From Centropus unirufus (Eukaryota; Chordata; Aves; Cuculiformes; Centropidae), in assembly GCA_013397695.1 (NCBI GenBank), contig VYZI01000003.1, forward strand, positions 2,405,696 through 2,469,695: a DNA stretch of 64,000 nucleotides. The letters are read 5' to 3'. How positions within the stretch are numbered: position 1 is the stretch's first letter; the number at the start of each line of letters is the position of its first letter. This document shows positions 52,078-63,700 of this stretch, in pieces. The notes under the pieces were generated by a model that saw only the letters and a program-made list of their open reading frames with translations, did not search any database and had not been told where the DNA came from. A program made the position numbers and the translations under genes.

Positions 52078-54500
52078 GTGTGGTAGCCATGTATGTTAGG
52101 GAGTGTTTAAACTATCTCAAGTTTAACAATGCTGAGGATAGGGTTGATTGTTTAAGGGTAAGAATCAGGAGAAAGGCCAACAAGGCAGATACCATGATAG
52201 GAGTCTGTAACAGACCACCCAACCAGGATGAAGAGGTAGACAAAATATTCCATAAGCAGCTGGGAGAAGTCTTACAATTGCTAGCTCCTGTTCTCATGGT
52301 GGATTTCAACTTGCCAGAAGTCTGCTGGAAATACAATACAGCAGATACGAAACAGTCTTGGAGGCTCCTGGAGTCTGTGGAAGATAAGTTCCTGATATAT
52401 CTGGCAACAGAGTCAAATAGAGAAGGCACCCCACTAGAGCTGTTGTTCATGAACAGAGAAGGATTACTGGGTGATGTGATGGTTGGAAGCTATCCTGAGT
52501 ACAGCAATCATGAAATTATAGACTTTTCGATTCTTGGAAAAATGAGAAGGGGCGGCAGCAGAACTGCTGCCCTTGAGTTCCGAAAGGCAGACTATGGCTT
52601 GTTTAAAAGACTGGTTGACAGAATCCCTTGGGAGGCAGTCTTATTGGGCAAAGGAATTCAGTAAGGCTGACATTCTACAAGAAGAAAATATTAAAGGTTC
52701 AGGAACAGGCTATACCCAAATGCTGAAAAATGAGCCAATGGGAACGAAAATTGACCTGGCAGAAAAGAGGGCTTTTGCTGCAAGTCAGGGGTAAAAAGTT
52801 TATGACTTTTGGAAGAAGGGACAGGCCACTCAGGAGAACTGTAACAAAGCTGTGAGGTTATGCAGGCAGAAAATTGTGAGGGCTAAAGTCCAACTAGATC
52901 TTGATCTGGCTACTGCTGTAAAAGAGAATAAAAATTGTTTCTATAAAGTCATTAGCAACAAAAGGAGGGCTAAGGAGAATCTCCATCCTTTATTGGATGG
53001 AGGCCAGTTGGGATCCAGCAAGGGTACCAAGCTGGCAGAAGTGCTCACTAAGCTACTTTCAATCATTTACTAGCAGTCCTGGCTAACCAGGGAGTTCCCA
53101 GTTCCCTGGAAGTTAGCAAATATGACACGCACATACACGAAGGGCCAGAAGGAGGATAGAGGGAACTACAAGCCTGTCAGTCTGACCTCAGTTCCAGAGA
53201 AGGTTATGGAACAGGTCATATTGAGTGTCATCATAGATTACATACAGGACAGCCGGATGATCAGGACTAGGCAACATGCATTTAGGAAAAGCAGGTTCTG
53301 CTTGACTAACGTTATCTCTTTCTATGGCAAGGTGACCTGCTTAGTCGAGGAGGGAATGGCTGAGGATGTTGTTTACCTAGACTTTAGTAAGGTCTTTGAC
53401 CATTTCCCATTACATTCTCCTGGATAAACTGTCTGCCTATGACTTGGATTGGTGTACTCCTTGCTGGGCAAAAAATGACTGAACGGCCAGGATCATGGAG
53501 TTGCGGAGAATGGAACTAAATCCAGTTCACAGCCAGTCACGAGTGGTGCTCCCAAGAGCTCAGTGTTGGAGTAAGTTCTGTATATTATCTTTATCAATGA
53601 TTTGGATGAGGGGCTTGAGTGCACCCTCAGTAAGTTTGCAGATTACACCAAGTTTTGCAGAGATGTTGATCTGCTTGAGGGTAGGACAGCTCTTCAGAGG
53701 GTCCTGGACAAGCTGGATCCATGGGCCGAGGCCAGTTGTAGGAGGTTTCACAAGGCTAAGTGCTGAATCTCACACTTGGGTCACAGAAACTTCATGCATA
53801 CTACAAGTCCAGGGAAGAGTGACTGGAAAGTTGCCTGGCAGAAAAAGACCTGCAGGTGTTGGTGAAAAGCTGACTGAATATGAGACAGCAATATGCCCAG
53901 GTAGCCAAGAAAATAACCAGCATCCTAGATTTTTCAGAAATAATGTGGCCAGCAGTACTAGGGAACTGATTGTACCTTTGAGCTGCTGAGGCTGCTCCTT
54001 GAATACTGTCCACAATTTTGGGCCTCTCACTACAAAAAAAGAAATTGAGGTGCTGGAGCACATCCAAAGAAGAGTAACAAAACTGTAAAGGGTTTTGAGC
54101 ACAATTATTGTGAGAAGCAAATGAGAGAACTTATGTTGCTTAGCCTGGAGAAAGGAAGCTCAAGGAAGACCTTATCACTCCCTACAATTACCTAAAAGGA
54201 GGTTGTGGTGATGTGGGTCAGTCTCTTCTCCTAAGTAACTAGCCATAAGACAAGACAAAATTACTTCAAATTGCACCAGGGGAGATTTAGGTTCAATGTT
54301 AGGTAAAATTTATCCACCAAAAGGCTTACCAAGCTGTCCAGGGAAGCGGTTGACTTACCATGCCTGGAGGAACTTAAAAGATGTGTGGACATGGGGTGTA
54401 GGGACATGGTTTAGTAGTGGACTTGACAGTGCTAAGGTTGATGGCTGTACTTAATGATCTTAAAAATATTTTCCAACTTAAAGGATTCTATGATTGTACG
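52078..54500 (+). mobile_element. CR1 LINE, longest copy, endonuclease to 3' tail
   Basis: A plus-strand CR1 of about 2.4 kb, truncated within the ORF2 endonuclease domain at its 5' side and ending in the typical tail (ggattctatgattgtac, 54483-54499). In order it holds endonuclease sequence (52080-52664), the linker (to about 52995), a deletion, reverse-transcriptase sequence (about 53030-53760), the C-terminal domain, and the short 3' untranslated region. The peptide style (YVRECL, DFSKVFD, KGGCGDVG) resembles CR1-Y-like subfamilies. Many frameshifts and stops show that it is long dead. It and the copy at 57300 are in plus orientation, opposite to the CR1 copies in the first half of the window. 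Confidence 0.94.
52080..54410 (+). pseudogene. CR1 ORF2 relic: endonuclease and reverse transcriptase
   Basis: ORF2 of CR1 encodes an apurinic-type endonuclease followed by a reverse transcriptase that copies the LINE RNA at the nicked target. Here the 194-codon frame 52080-52664 is endonuclease: GVCNRPPNQDEE (residues 41-52), VDFNLPEVCW (74-83) where GDFN is the family motif, and SNHE (142-145) where SDHE is expected, so an active-site aspartate is replaced. Further on, LDLDLATAVKENKNCFYKVI (52891-52950) is the linker, and KEDRGNYKPVSLTSVPEKVM, LTNVISFYGKVTCLVEEGMA and YLDFSKVFD (53122-53427) are the reverse-transcriptase fingers and palm. The catalytic FADD motif reads FADY (53635-53646). 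About 200 bases are missing near 52995. It is inactive. Confidence 0.92.
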
Positions 54501-57299
54501 AAGTAGTCTACATTTTTTTAACAATAAAATGATTACAAGGGTTCCAGTGACATGCATACTTTCTTTTCTGAGAAGGGTGTCATACATCAATCAGTTTGGG
54601 ATTAAGAGTGATTTAGGCCTATTAAAAAAAAAAAAACAGGACACAGGTCTTCATTATTGTTTCATTGCTTTCATTTTGTTAAATTCCTTTGAATCACTGT
54701 AAATACCAAAGTGAGCTGTGAAATATGCACACACAAAACTCCTTGTATTGTCTCTGTATTGCTGAGTAAACTCTATAATGAGAGTTTCAAGTTATCTCTA
54801 GTTATTTGTTCTATTTCACTTATATTTGTCAATATTATTTTTATGTTTCATACGGCAGTAGAATCTGATAAGAGGGTCAAATTAACCTAGGTGCTGTTAT
54901 AACTGTGAATCATAAAACAAGATTCTCCATTCCTAAACCCTGGGAGCTGATGCTTGGTCATGTACCACATCCTCTGTGACCAACTGAAGAATAACCAGTT
55001 TCATAAACTGAGCTGCAACAGAGAAAGATTTGTGAAGAATTGATTGAAAGAAATGAGGTAAATGCTAAGCTAAAAAATGACTGAACTTTCAGAATCAATC
55101 AGGATTCACAACATTTTTCTTTAGGTAGAACTACACAGTGTGTGTGGTCTTGGTAGGTTTTGAAGGGTTTACCAGGGGGTTACTGTAAGATTGAGTGTTT
55201 GACGGAGAGATTTCAAACATGAATTTAAAAATCTGTACAACAAGTGCAGAGAAAAAAAGTCTTTAAAATTAGATGATACGATAAAATATTTTATATGGAT
55301 GATCCAAGACATCTCTGTCTGTCAGCTGCTTTGGAACTATATTGCTTTTATAATAATGTAGGCATATTTTGTACTGCAACACTAAATATAAACTAGGCAC
55401 CATGCAAGTTGTTATGCAAGCATTCCCATTCAGCTTTGCCAGCAAATGTCAGCACTGACCCCACAATACCCTGTGCCTAGGGCCTCTCCTACACAGAGAA
55501 TGCCAATTGTACTGAACTGTGGGAGTACTTATACTGTGGAGAACAGAGGCTAAAACAAGACCCACCAAACTTATTTTCACTTGAGATCAAAGCGAGAATG
55601 TGAGTTCAGCTCTCCAGACATCAAAGACCAGCATAGAAGCCCACTGTGCCACTTCAACCTGAAACACATCCTTAGTATGTACAGTGGAAAGTTTACAGCT
55701 TTTATCTCAAAATACAATAAAAGAAATTCAGCTAGTTAAACATATCAAATCATTGCAAATAAAAATAATGATAGTATCCATCATAATCATCTCCATCTTC
55801 TGAACTTGATCAGTAAGAATACTAATAACTAAAAGTATTTTTTGTATTCTGATAAGATTTTGTGTTGACTGTGAAAACTTACTGAGTATTAAGACCTTTT
55901 CCATAGACAATGAAATCAGTATAGTTTTCTTTCTAATAGAATGTGATAACACTCTAACTCACCTCAGCTTCTCATAACTCTACTGTGTTTTATATACAGA
56001 GATCTCAGAGCTGATATCTGGTTAAACTTATCTTATTAAGCTGAAGATTATAGCCCCCTGCAGTTGTTTCCATAGCTTTTGAAATCCTCAGAAAGGCCAC
56101 CCACCACTGCAGGCAAGTGAGGGCGTAAAGGATGGCTCCATTGATGTGATTAAGGTTAGTTCTTGTTCAGCTTTCACTTTTTCTTGCAAGCTGGTACATT
56201 GATATGTATCAGTGTGAAGGCCTCACTGGTGCCACCTAGACAGGTTACAGTTAAATCTGCAATGTTTAGTTTTCCAGTAATAAAACAGGGGAAAAAAAAA
56301 GGTGACTTGGGTAGCTGGTTCCTTAAATTGAAGGAATGTCTACAACATATAGGGAAGCAGATGATGCACACGCACAAAATAGGCACTTGCCCAAACTTTT
56401 TACTTGACTTTAACAATAAACAGCAAAATGTTGATGCCACTCTGCTATGTGACAGTAAAAGAAAAATTCCAGGTCATGGATGTCTTCCTAGTCTAATGGT
56501 ATTTAAACTTTTTTTTTTTTTATTTTCATTTAATTTGAGACACCACATGAAAAATTTACAGTAGAGGTGTGCACACAGACATGGAGAATTATTCTACTGA
56601 CAACAGTCTAGTTCTTCCTAGTCCTCTACAGCAAACCTCACAGAAGTAGAGAAGCCTGTAGAACCCCAAGGATCAAAAAAATGTAAAGATTAAGCAATGT
56701 ATTGATCTAATAAGCTTTTCCATTCCAAGCACATCCCATGAAATATAACCTAAGACCCTGGGATGAATAGTGGGTATCATAAAAAATGGTTACCGAAGAT
56801 CCCAGGGGTAAACAGTGGATATGCATGCATGCAGAATAGATATGCCACATTAGACTACTTTCTGTTGACATATTGGTATATTAGGAATATGTGACCTTGG
56901 TGAAGGACCGCATGAATTTTTTTGTGAATACCATGGTCCATCTCACCACTGATCCTCCAGTGAATAGTAAAGGTAGACTCTTACCTCCATACAAATTCTG
57001 ACTAGTTAAAATTATGAAAGATATGCTTAGAGCAGGGCCCAAACATACAAGGATTGTTGGCCTTTAAACATCCATATCAAGGATCTGGTCAGCGCAAATT
57101 TTATCTTCTTCCCAATGTGAAACCTGAGCTTCCTGTCATAGAAACAAAGGTACACAGGCTAGTCAAGGTGTTGAGCATATACATAGGTCCAACAAGAGTG
57201 TGGTGTGTGGAAGTACTTCAAGATATTGAGGCTTGGATCTGTTGATATGATTCTCTTCCATCTGCAAGGGATTTTTATTTGTTAACAGTACAAGAAAGT
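54501..57299. other. Unique AT-rich non-coding sequence
   Basis: No gene or transposon recognised. The 133-codon plus frame at 56163-56564 overlaps an 88-codon minus frame and includes poly-A and poly-T runs (56287-56300, 56509-56521). It shows no domain, and I treat it as chance. A local imperfect direct duplication is visible near 56757-56822 (accctgggatgaatagtggg versus tcccaggggtaaacagtgga). The segment 57054-57245 just upstream of the next CR1 is open for 63 codons but unrecognised. Confidence 0.5.
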
Positions 57300-58228
57300 T
57301 TCACAAAATATCAGGTGGAAGTATAGCTACTAGTTTTAGTCTAACCTCGGTTCCTGGAAAAATTATGAAGATTATACTGCGTACAACTGAAAAGCATTTA
57401 AAGTAATGCAGTCATGAGGCACACTCAATATGTGTTCACAAAAGGAAAGTCCTGTTTAACCAATTCAATACCCTTCTAAGATAAGTTGACCTGCCTAAGG
57501 AATGAAAAAAAAAAGGCAGTCATTTTTTTTTTATTTTAGTGAAGGTTTTGATACCATCTCTCACAGCAGTCTTCAGGCAAGTTGTCTGGCTGTGGGAGGA
57601 GCAGGTTATGGTATGCAAGGTGTAGAACTGGCTGAGTGGGAGGACTGGTAACTGGTCACTAGTAGTCTTCCTCCGTGTTCACACCTAGCGCCAGTCTTGT
57701 TCAATATAATATCAATGAACTGGATGCAGGAGTTAAATGAACCATTAGCAAGTTTGCTCATGAGGCAAAACTGGGAGATGTTGTTGACTGTCTTGAAGGA
57801 CTAGAAGCCTTGCAGATGGATCTAGATAGACTGAAGCAATAGAAAATTATTATTGTAATGACATTTAACAAGTCCAAAAGCTGGATCTTGCAGCTAGGGT
57901 GGAGTAATGCCAGACACATGTATAAACTGGGAGAGAAGTGGCTGGAGATCAGGTGCTAATCCCTGCATCTCTTCTCACTGGTATCCAGAGATAGGACATG
58001 TGAGAATGGTTGAAAGCTGCATGCGGGGAGGTTTGGACTGGGCATTAGGAAGCATTTCTGTTCCAAGAGGGTAGTCAAACACTGGAACAGGCTTCCTAGA
58101 GAAAGGATAGATGCCCCAAGCCTATCAGTGTTTAAGAATATTTAATAACATGCTTTAATATTTGCTCAGCCCTGAGTAGGTCAGGTACTTGGACTAGGTG
58201 ATCATTGGAGGCCTCTTCCAACTGAAAT
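57300..58228 (+). mobile_element. CR1 LINE, 3' fragment with reverse-transcriptase relic
   Basis: A plus-strand CR1 starting in the reverse-transcriptase fingers. Frame fragments include SLTSVPGKIMK (about 57336), KRKSCLTNSIPF (about 57440) and an SEGFDTISH palm block (57538-57564). NELDAGVK lies near 57716, and ISKFAHEAKLGDVVDCLEGL near 57744-57803, where FADD reads FAHE. FNKSKSWILQLGWSN follows near 57865. An internal deletion of several hundred bases then joins near 57980 to the C-terminal block (GRFGLGIRKHF, VVKHWNRLPRE, about 58030-58105). The 3' end 'cttggactaggtgatcattg' is classic CR1 and runs directly into the microsatellite. It is heavily decayed and inactive. Confidence 0.92.
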
Positions 58229-58399
58229 ATTCTATTCTATTCTATTCTATTCTATTCTATTCTATTCTATTCTATTCTATTCTATTCTATTCTATTCTAT
58301 TCTATTCTATTCTATTCTATGCTATGCTATGCTATGCTATGCTATGCTATGCTATGCTATGCTATTCTATGCTATGCTATGCTATGCTATGCTATTCTA
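58229..58399. repeat. Two-block pentanucleotide microsatellite on a CR1 tail
   Basis: About 34 units. The first block, 58229-58320, is roughly 18 uninterrupted ATTCT units. From about 58319 the unit changes to ATGCT for about nine copies, then one ATTCT and five more ATGCT units, ending in ttctac at 58395-58400. It begins at the very end of the CR1 3' region, whose normal tail is an ATTCTATG-type short repeat, so slippage of that tail most likely seeded it. The 106-codon frame across it (58198-58518) is a repeat artefact. Assembly of the exact length may be unreliable. Confidence 0.97.
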
Positions 58400-59469
58400 C
58401 TAGTAGCATGTCAGCAACCCATCATGCAGAAACTACACACAAACTAAAATCTTACTCTTGGAAAGCTACAAAACAGAAGTTAAAGTACAAACAAATGAAT
58501 TTACACTCTTTATTTTGATCACTATAAATTTTTGCTACAACAGTCGAACTTCTTTCCTGACATGATACAAAGGATTAATTTATAGTTCCGTTCCACTCTT
58601 TTCTTGCGTTCAACTGGCTGGTTACTACTGACTGCTTTACACTAACAGCTCACTTATCTCTCAGTCAGGTTTTAACCAAGGCCATAAATCAATGCAGGGA
58701 GCTGTTGAACAAGTGGGTACACAATACACTGTGATAAACAATTGTAGCTAATAAAAGACACAGTGCTCAATGAGCATAAAAACTTAATTGCCCTTTGAGC
58801 CCATAGAATTCTATTGTCCCAAACTGTGAGCAAGGTAGATTTGCAAGATGCAAGCAATAAGCCCCTGATCACATTATGCCCATCCACAATGTATCTGGGC
58901 CTTAGCTGTATTTATTTACTAAGATAAAATTATTGGAGCATTTCACTAAACAAATGTTTGAGAATAGAAGGAAACAGTATATTTATTATACTATAAACTA
59001 CTAGAAATTCAGAAAGAAATCATTTAACCTCACTTTTGGCAATACACTCTTTCTATTACTGCATTTTATTAAATCCTTATACTGTAATATTCCTATAAAT
59101 CTAAATATTTATAAGAAGGTGCCAGTGAATTAAGACTCCACACAGAATTTCATTAAAATATTCATGTTTTTCTTGTCCTGTAAAAATAAACAACCTTCTC
59201 TTCAACTGGCCAAAACACAGTCATTTTGAACAAGTAAAACTCATCATCCATCCAAGTCACTCTTTAACAATAGCCTTTGTCTATCTGAGATATGGATACA
59301 TACATTGCTTTTTGAGAATTTCCACACGTAAATGCCTATAAAACTAAAAATATATCCTAAAAATACTTTGACTGTTTCTTCCAAAATATGTCTTAAATAA
59401 TAGAGACAATTTCAATACAGTCATTTAATAACATTGGGTTTAAAAGTACTAAACCTGAAGACAGGAGTT

Positions 59470-59870
59470 TTAGAAGGAAAGACGTAGCTTCAGCGCGAGC
59501 ACAGCGGTGCAGTTTGAGTAGCCCTAGGCTCCAGGTTGGTCACAAACTAGCTAGGCACTGCTGCTTTTGGTCATGGACCCCAGGACTGAAGGTAGGGTAA
59601 CCCCTGGTCATGGCAAGATAGAGTAACTGTATTTCCTGGGGAAAAGGGCAGCCGGTCAGATTCCTGTTGGCATCCGGTGGTAGGGAGCAGAAACTGATCT
59701 TGCAAACAGTTATTACACAGCGTGGTGCCTCTTCCCACCACAGTGGAAGGCAGTTGAAGGCTGTCACCACCAAGACATATGGCTGAGAAATAGAGCATAA
59801 AAAGGTTTACATACATAAAACCAACTCTTGCATCTGCAGTTGAAGGTAGATAATGCAGACTGAAGTTAGG
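59470..59870. other. GC-richer patch of unknown origin
   Basis: Compared with its surroundings this interval is visibly richer in G and C and contains several CpGs (for example cttcagcgcgagcacagcgg, 59489-59508). Minus frames of 77 and 100 codons overlap here. On the minus strand a TATA-like ttttttatgc-type stretch lies near 59792-59802. I cannot match it to a known element. A solitary LTR, an old retroposed segment or a small regulatory CpG patch are all possible. Confidence 0.35.
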
Positions 59871-60671
59871 CAAATTGTACCAAAGTCAGTTGGACGTATT
59901 AGCTAGTAATTTCTCATCAGTAAATGGTTTGGTGACAGTAATACACTATATTGACAAGAGTGCCAGAACCTCAGCTAGAATAAACACAGGGGTGCAACAA
60001 CAGATTAGCTGTCATCAAACGAGCTTTACTGGTTTACAGCAACCAAAAAATCAATGATGCTTTGTAGCTTTATGCCAAACCCCCTGGGATAACTAGTTTT
60101 TAATGCAATTTTAGAGTGGGTGGAAAAATTCTTGGTGGTCAGAATGACTACACCTTCAACAAATGGAAGCAAGAAGTTATTTTAATCTCTCATGTTAATC
60201 CCTCATTCAGTTTTCTTTTCTGTCTAAGTAATATTATTTTAATACTTGTGCCAAGAGAAGCCTTGCCAATATTTTCACAGAATGTTGATAGGTTTTGCCA
60301 ATATTATATTAAGAAGGACATAGAAGAAATGCAAACATTTAGTAGACTTTTATGAAAAGTGATGTCTGCCTAGTATCTCATGCCACTGAATAAAAAAGCA
60401 AACAAACTAAGAACTAGGAGTCTGGAATACATTCATATTTCATACAACAAAGAGACTCACTCTTTGTCCTGTGAAATAATGGATATATATAATTACCATT
60501 TGCTTTCAGTTACTCAAATATACTCACATAATCTCATGCTGTACTTATGATGAAGCCCTCACAGTCTAGATCCTGCAAGACATAATAAAGGCAGATCAAC
60601 ATACAGAAAAGGAGAAATAAACGAAGAAAAAAAAAAAGAGTAATGATACTGAGCTCATGAGACTAGCCAGG

Positions 60672-60736
60672 TCAGTAAACCTATCTAGTGATAGTAAACC
60701 TATCTAGATAGTAAACCAGTAAACCTATCTAGTGAG
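60672..60736. repeat. Short tandem repeat, about 19-base unit
   Basis: The unit agtaaacctatctagtga occurs three times (starting near 60673, 60692 and 60718), with a partial copy (agtaaacc) before the last one. The near-identity of the units suggests a recent local duplication. It has no coding or transposon context. Confidence 0.9.
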
Positions 60737-63700
60737 TTGATTACTTTTTACCCTCCCATTCTTGTTTTGTAGTCTGCATAACTGAGTACTAATTTAGACC
60801 TGGTTGAAAGTTAGTATTTTAAGTGCTTTTCCAGAGAAACAGGCTGTTACATGTAAACAGTTATAGAATCCTCAGAACTACCCACAGAGACACAATGAAA
60901 AATAGCAAAGAAAGAAAATGTGGCATAACTCTGACACAGAGAAAATTCCAGATTTTCAATTTCTCCATGAAAAAAAAAAAAAGGGGGCCTGGACTGTAAT
61001 CCAGGCTAAATGGAAATGCTTTAGGGATATATATCCCTTGAAATCTTAAAGATTTTGCCCCTGAAGAAGGTCAAGAGATGAAAGGGTTTTATCCAGCTCT
61101 TGCCCATATTCCACATTAAGTCCATATTAATGCTAATTATATTACAAAGCTAATTCTGATCTAAATTAATTTACTCATATGTTTAATATGTTAACTTTCT
61201 AAAAAAATAATGGTGATAATATAGGACTGAAACGTGACTTAATAAGGCTTTCTGTTTCCTTCCAAATTTTCATTAACATTAACCACTACAATTTATCCTA
61301 AATGGATAGGTTGCTTCTAATATTTATAGCAAATGGCATAAAAATACTTAAGAAAATGTCACAGTGAGTTGCTGAGGAGAAATACTGGCAGAAAAGACAT
61401 GACTTCACAGCTTAGAATCACAGAAGAGATAGTAAGTGCCTCCCAATAGAAGACAGGCATTTTGTATTTTGTTACCAAGAGAAGGGGAGGCTGTGAAATA
61501 GGAGGGCATAAAATATATAAGGTACCAAGTTCTTCAGAAAAGAACCATCTTAAATGGATTCAAATTGAGTATTTCAGAGCTGTGGTAGTTAAAACTGAAG
61601 ACTTTCTTCCACATGGATGAAAAGGAAAGATTGCTCCCAGATGGGACTTCAAGGTCTGGAAAGAAGGTCCTTATCTTACAGGTGTCAGACTCAGGAAGGA
61701 CAGTGATAACATGCAAGGATAACAAAGAAAACCAAAGGGCAATGATTAAGATTTCAGCTTCGTAAATTCTGAGCTTGCCTTGGTATTGAGTAGGACTGAG
61801 GAGAGTGGAAAAGAATTTGAATTTAACTTGGAGTGGAGGACTAAATCTGTGAATTGTTGGCATACTGATGATAGCTGGATTTGTGTTTTTAAAGAAGATC
61901 CACAGGAGGAGAAAATAGAAGTAGGATTAAGGGATTAAGGAAACCCCAGAATAATTTGGAAGGAGTCATGCAGTTTCTCCAGGGAAACAGTAATAGCAAA
62001 TGTTTTACATACATTGCTGTAACTTGTGTTTTAAAATCCAAACTTTTATTTAAAGAAATGCAATGAAATATAGCTGAATATAAATGAGCTCTGTTACATA
62101 GTGGCAGGAAGATTATTTCTGAAGATCAGAAGGATGGATCCTAAATAAATTGGCTGCAGCATTTGGATCAAGCCGTGATCAACAAGGCAATTACTGCTGC
62201 CGAGCACACATAATATTTAATATTTTACAGGTTCTTTGCTCTCAGGGTTTCATTTCATGTCTTCTGGTGTCTTATGTCTCTGAAGTAGACTCTTCTTTCT
62301 TCCACCAAATTTAACGTAGCCTAATAATACTTTTGGTTAAGTTTAGACAGAGATTGTACAAATCCCTTAAACTATGTTGTGTCAAGAACTTTACATTAAA
62401 GAAGTTATACAGAATTCATACTCAAACCTGTAGAGCTAAGCAGAGAAATATATGTCATGGTCAAGAAATGTCTATAAACGTTTACATTAGTTCCATGAAT
62501 TATATTAGTTTTTCCTTGTTTAATTACAGGATATTTCCGTGAAAGTTTATTCTTTCCATGGTGCCATTTCCCTATTCATATTTATACATTTCTTCCCTCT
62601 ATTTTCAAAATTTATTTTGCAAATGACGGACCATGCTGAGCATGGAAAAGCTGAATACTATGTGACTGTTTTATTGAGGTTCAGTTTACTCTGAGTAATA
62701 TAACAAGTAGAGCACATCTACATTCAATATTGGATAGTGTAATTATTTAATGTATATTTAATGTAACAATAACTGGTAGTAATTTTTAAATCGCCAGATT
62801 TACAGCATCTCAGGCAGCAGGAACAGTTAAGATAGCCATTCTCAGGTTGCCCTCTACTGTTTAAAGTTAGAAAGACAAAGTGTATTTTAGAGAGCTTTGA
62901 AGGAGGGTGGCTAGTCCTGGAAATAGACTAGGAAAATGAAGACTTGTGCAGAGGATTCATATCTTTATAAAAAATTCGCTCATTTCAAAAGGTAACATCA
63001 GATAAGTAGAAACTCTCTGAAAAGGAGTTTGTGATGGAGTAAATGTGGAAAGTTCAAAAGTGTAACTTGATTGCCAAGAGACTGCAACTCTTACTTTTCC
63101 AGGAGAACAAGATACAGGAACAAATTCTACAGTTGTAACTCAATTTCCCATTCAAGTCAGTACCACAAATCTAATTCTTAGAAGTTTGAACACTCAGCTG
63201 AAATTTCTGGTTTGGAGAATTTGACCTGGGAATGTGGCAAAGAACCCAAACTTTTCTTTCCCATCTACTTTATCGATGTATTGTTTGGTATCATATATAT
63301 CAATCTGGAAAATCCAGCTGTGCTTCCCAAATAGTTGAACTAAATCAAATCCAGGTGCTTCTTGAGCTTCAGCAAAGTTGAGTTCTAAAGCTCTTGAATG
63401 ACCCTGGAATGGCCTTTCCAGAAATCAAAGGAAAGATTTACTGTCCTGGGATGAGTACAATTCCTTGACAAAATTATCATATTGATCCCATGTATAGGGT
63501 TTTCTCCACTATCTTGTCCCAAAAGAGTGGGCACAAATGCTGGCTGCAGCATTACAATGAATACCCAGACTAGTACAGTGTTGAGAAAGCAGGTGACTAG
63601 TGACAGCTCAAAAGAGCTTCACAGAGGTTTTGGTCTAGCAGTCAAAATCAAATTTCTTTGGTCCAGAATGAAGGAGAGGGGCTGGGTGTGCTTGATTTAA

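Noticed and set aside
52112..52450. Minus-strand frame of 112 codons
   Set aside because: Antisense shadow of the CR1 endonuclease relic.
53770..54120. Minus-strand frames of 116 and 88 codons
   Set aside because: Antisense shadows within the CR1 3' half.
56163..56564. Plus-strand frame of 133 codons
   Set aside because: It spans poly-A and poly-T runs and overlaps an antisense frame; no family resemblance.
58198..58518. Open frame of 106 codons with IL-F-Y-S repeats
   Set aside because: It is the translation of the ATTCT/ATGCT microsatellite; no independent coding signal.
61534..61863. Minus-strand frame of 109 codons
   Set aside because: No recognisable motif; chance frame in AT-rich sequence.
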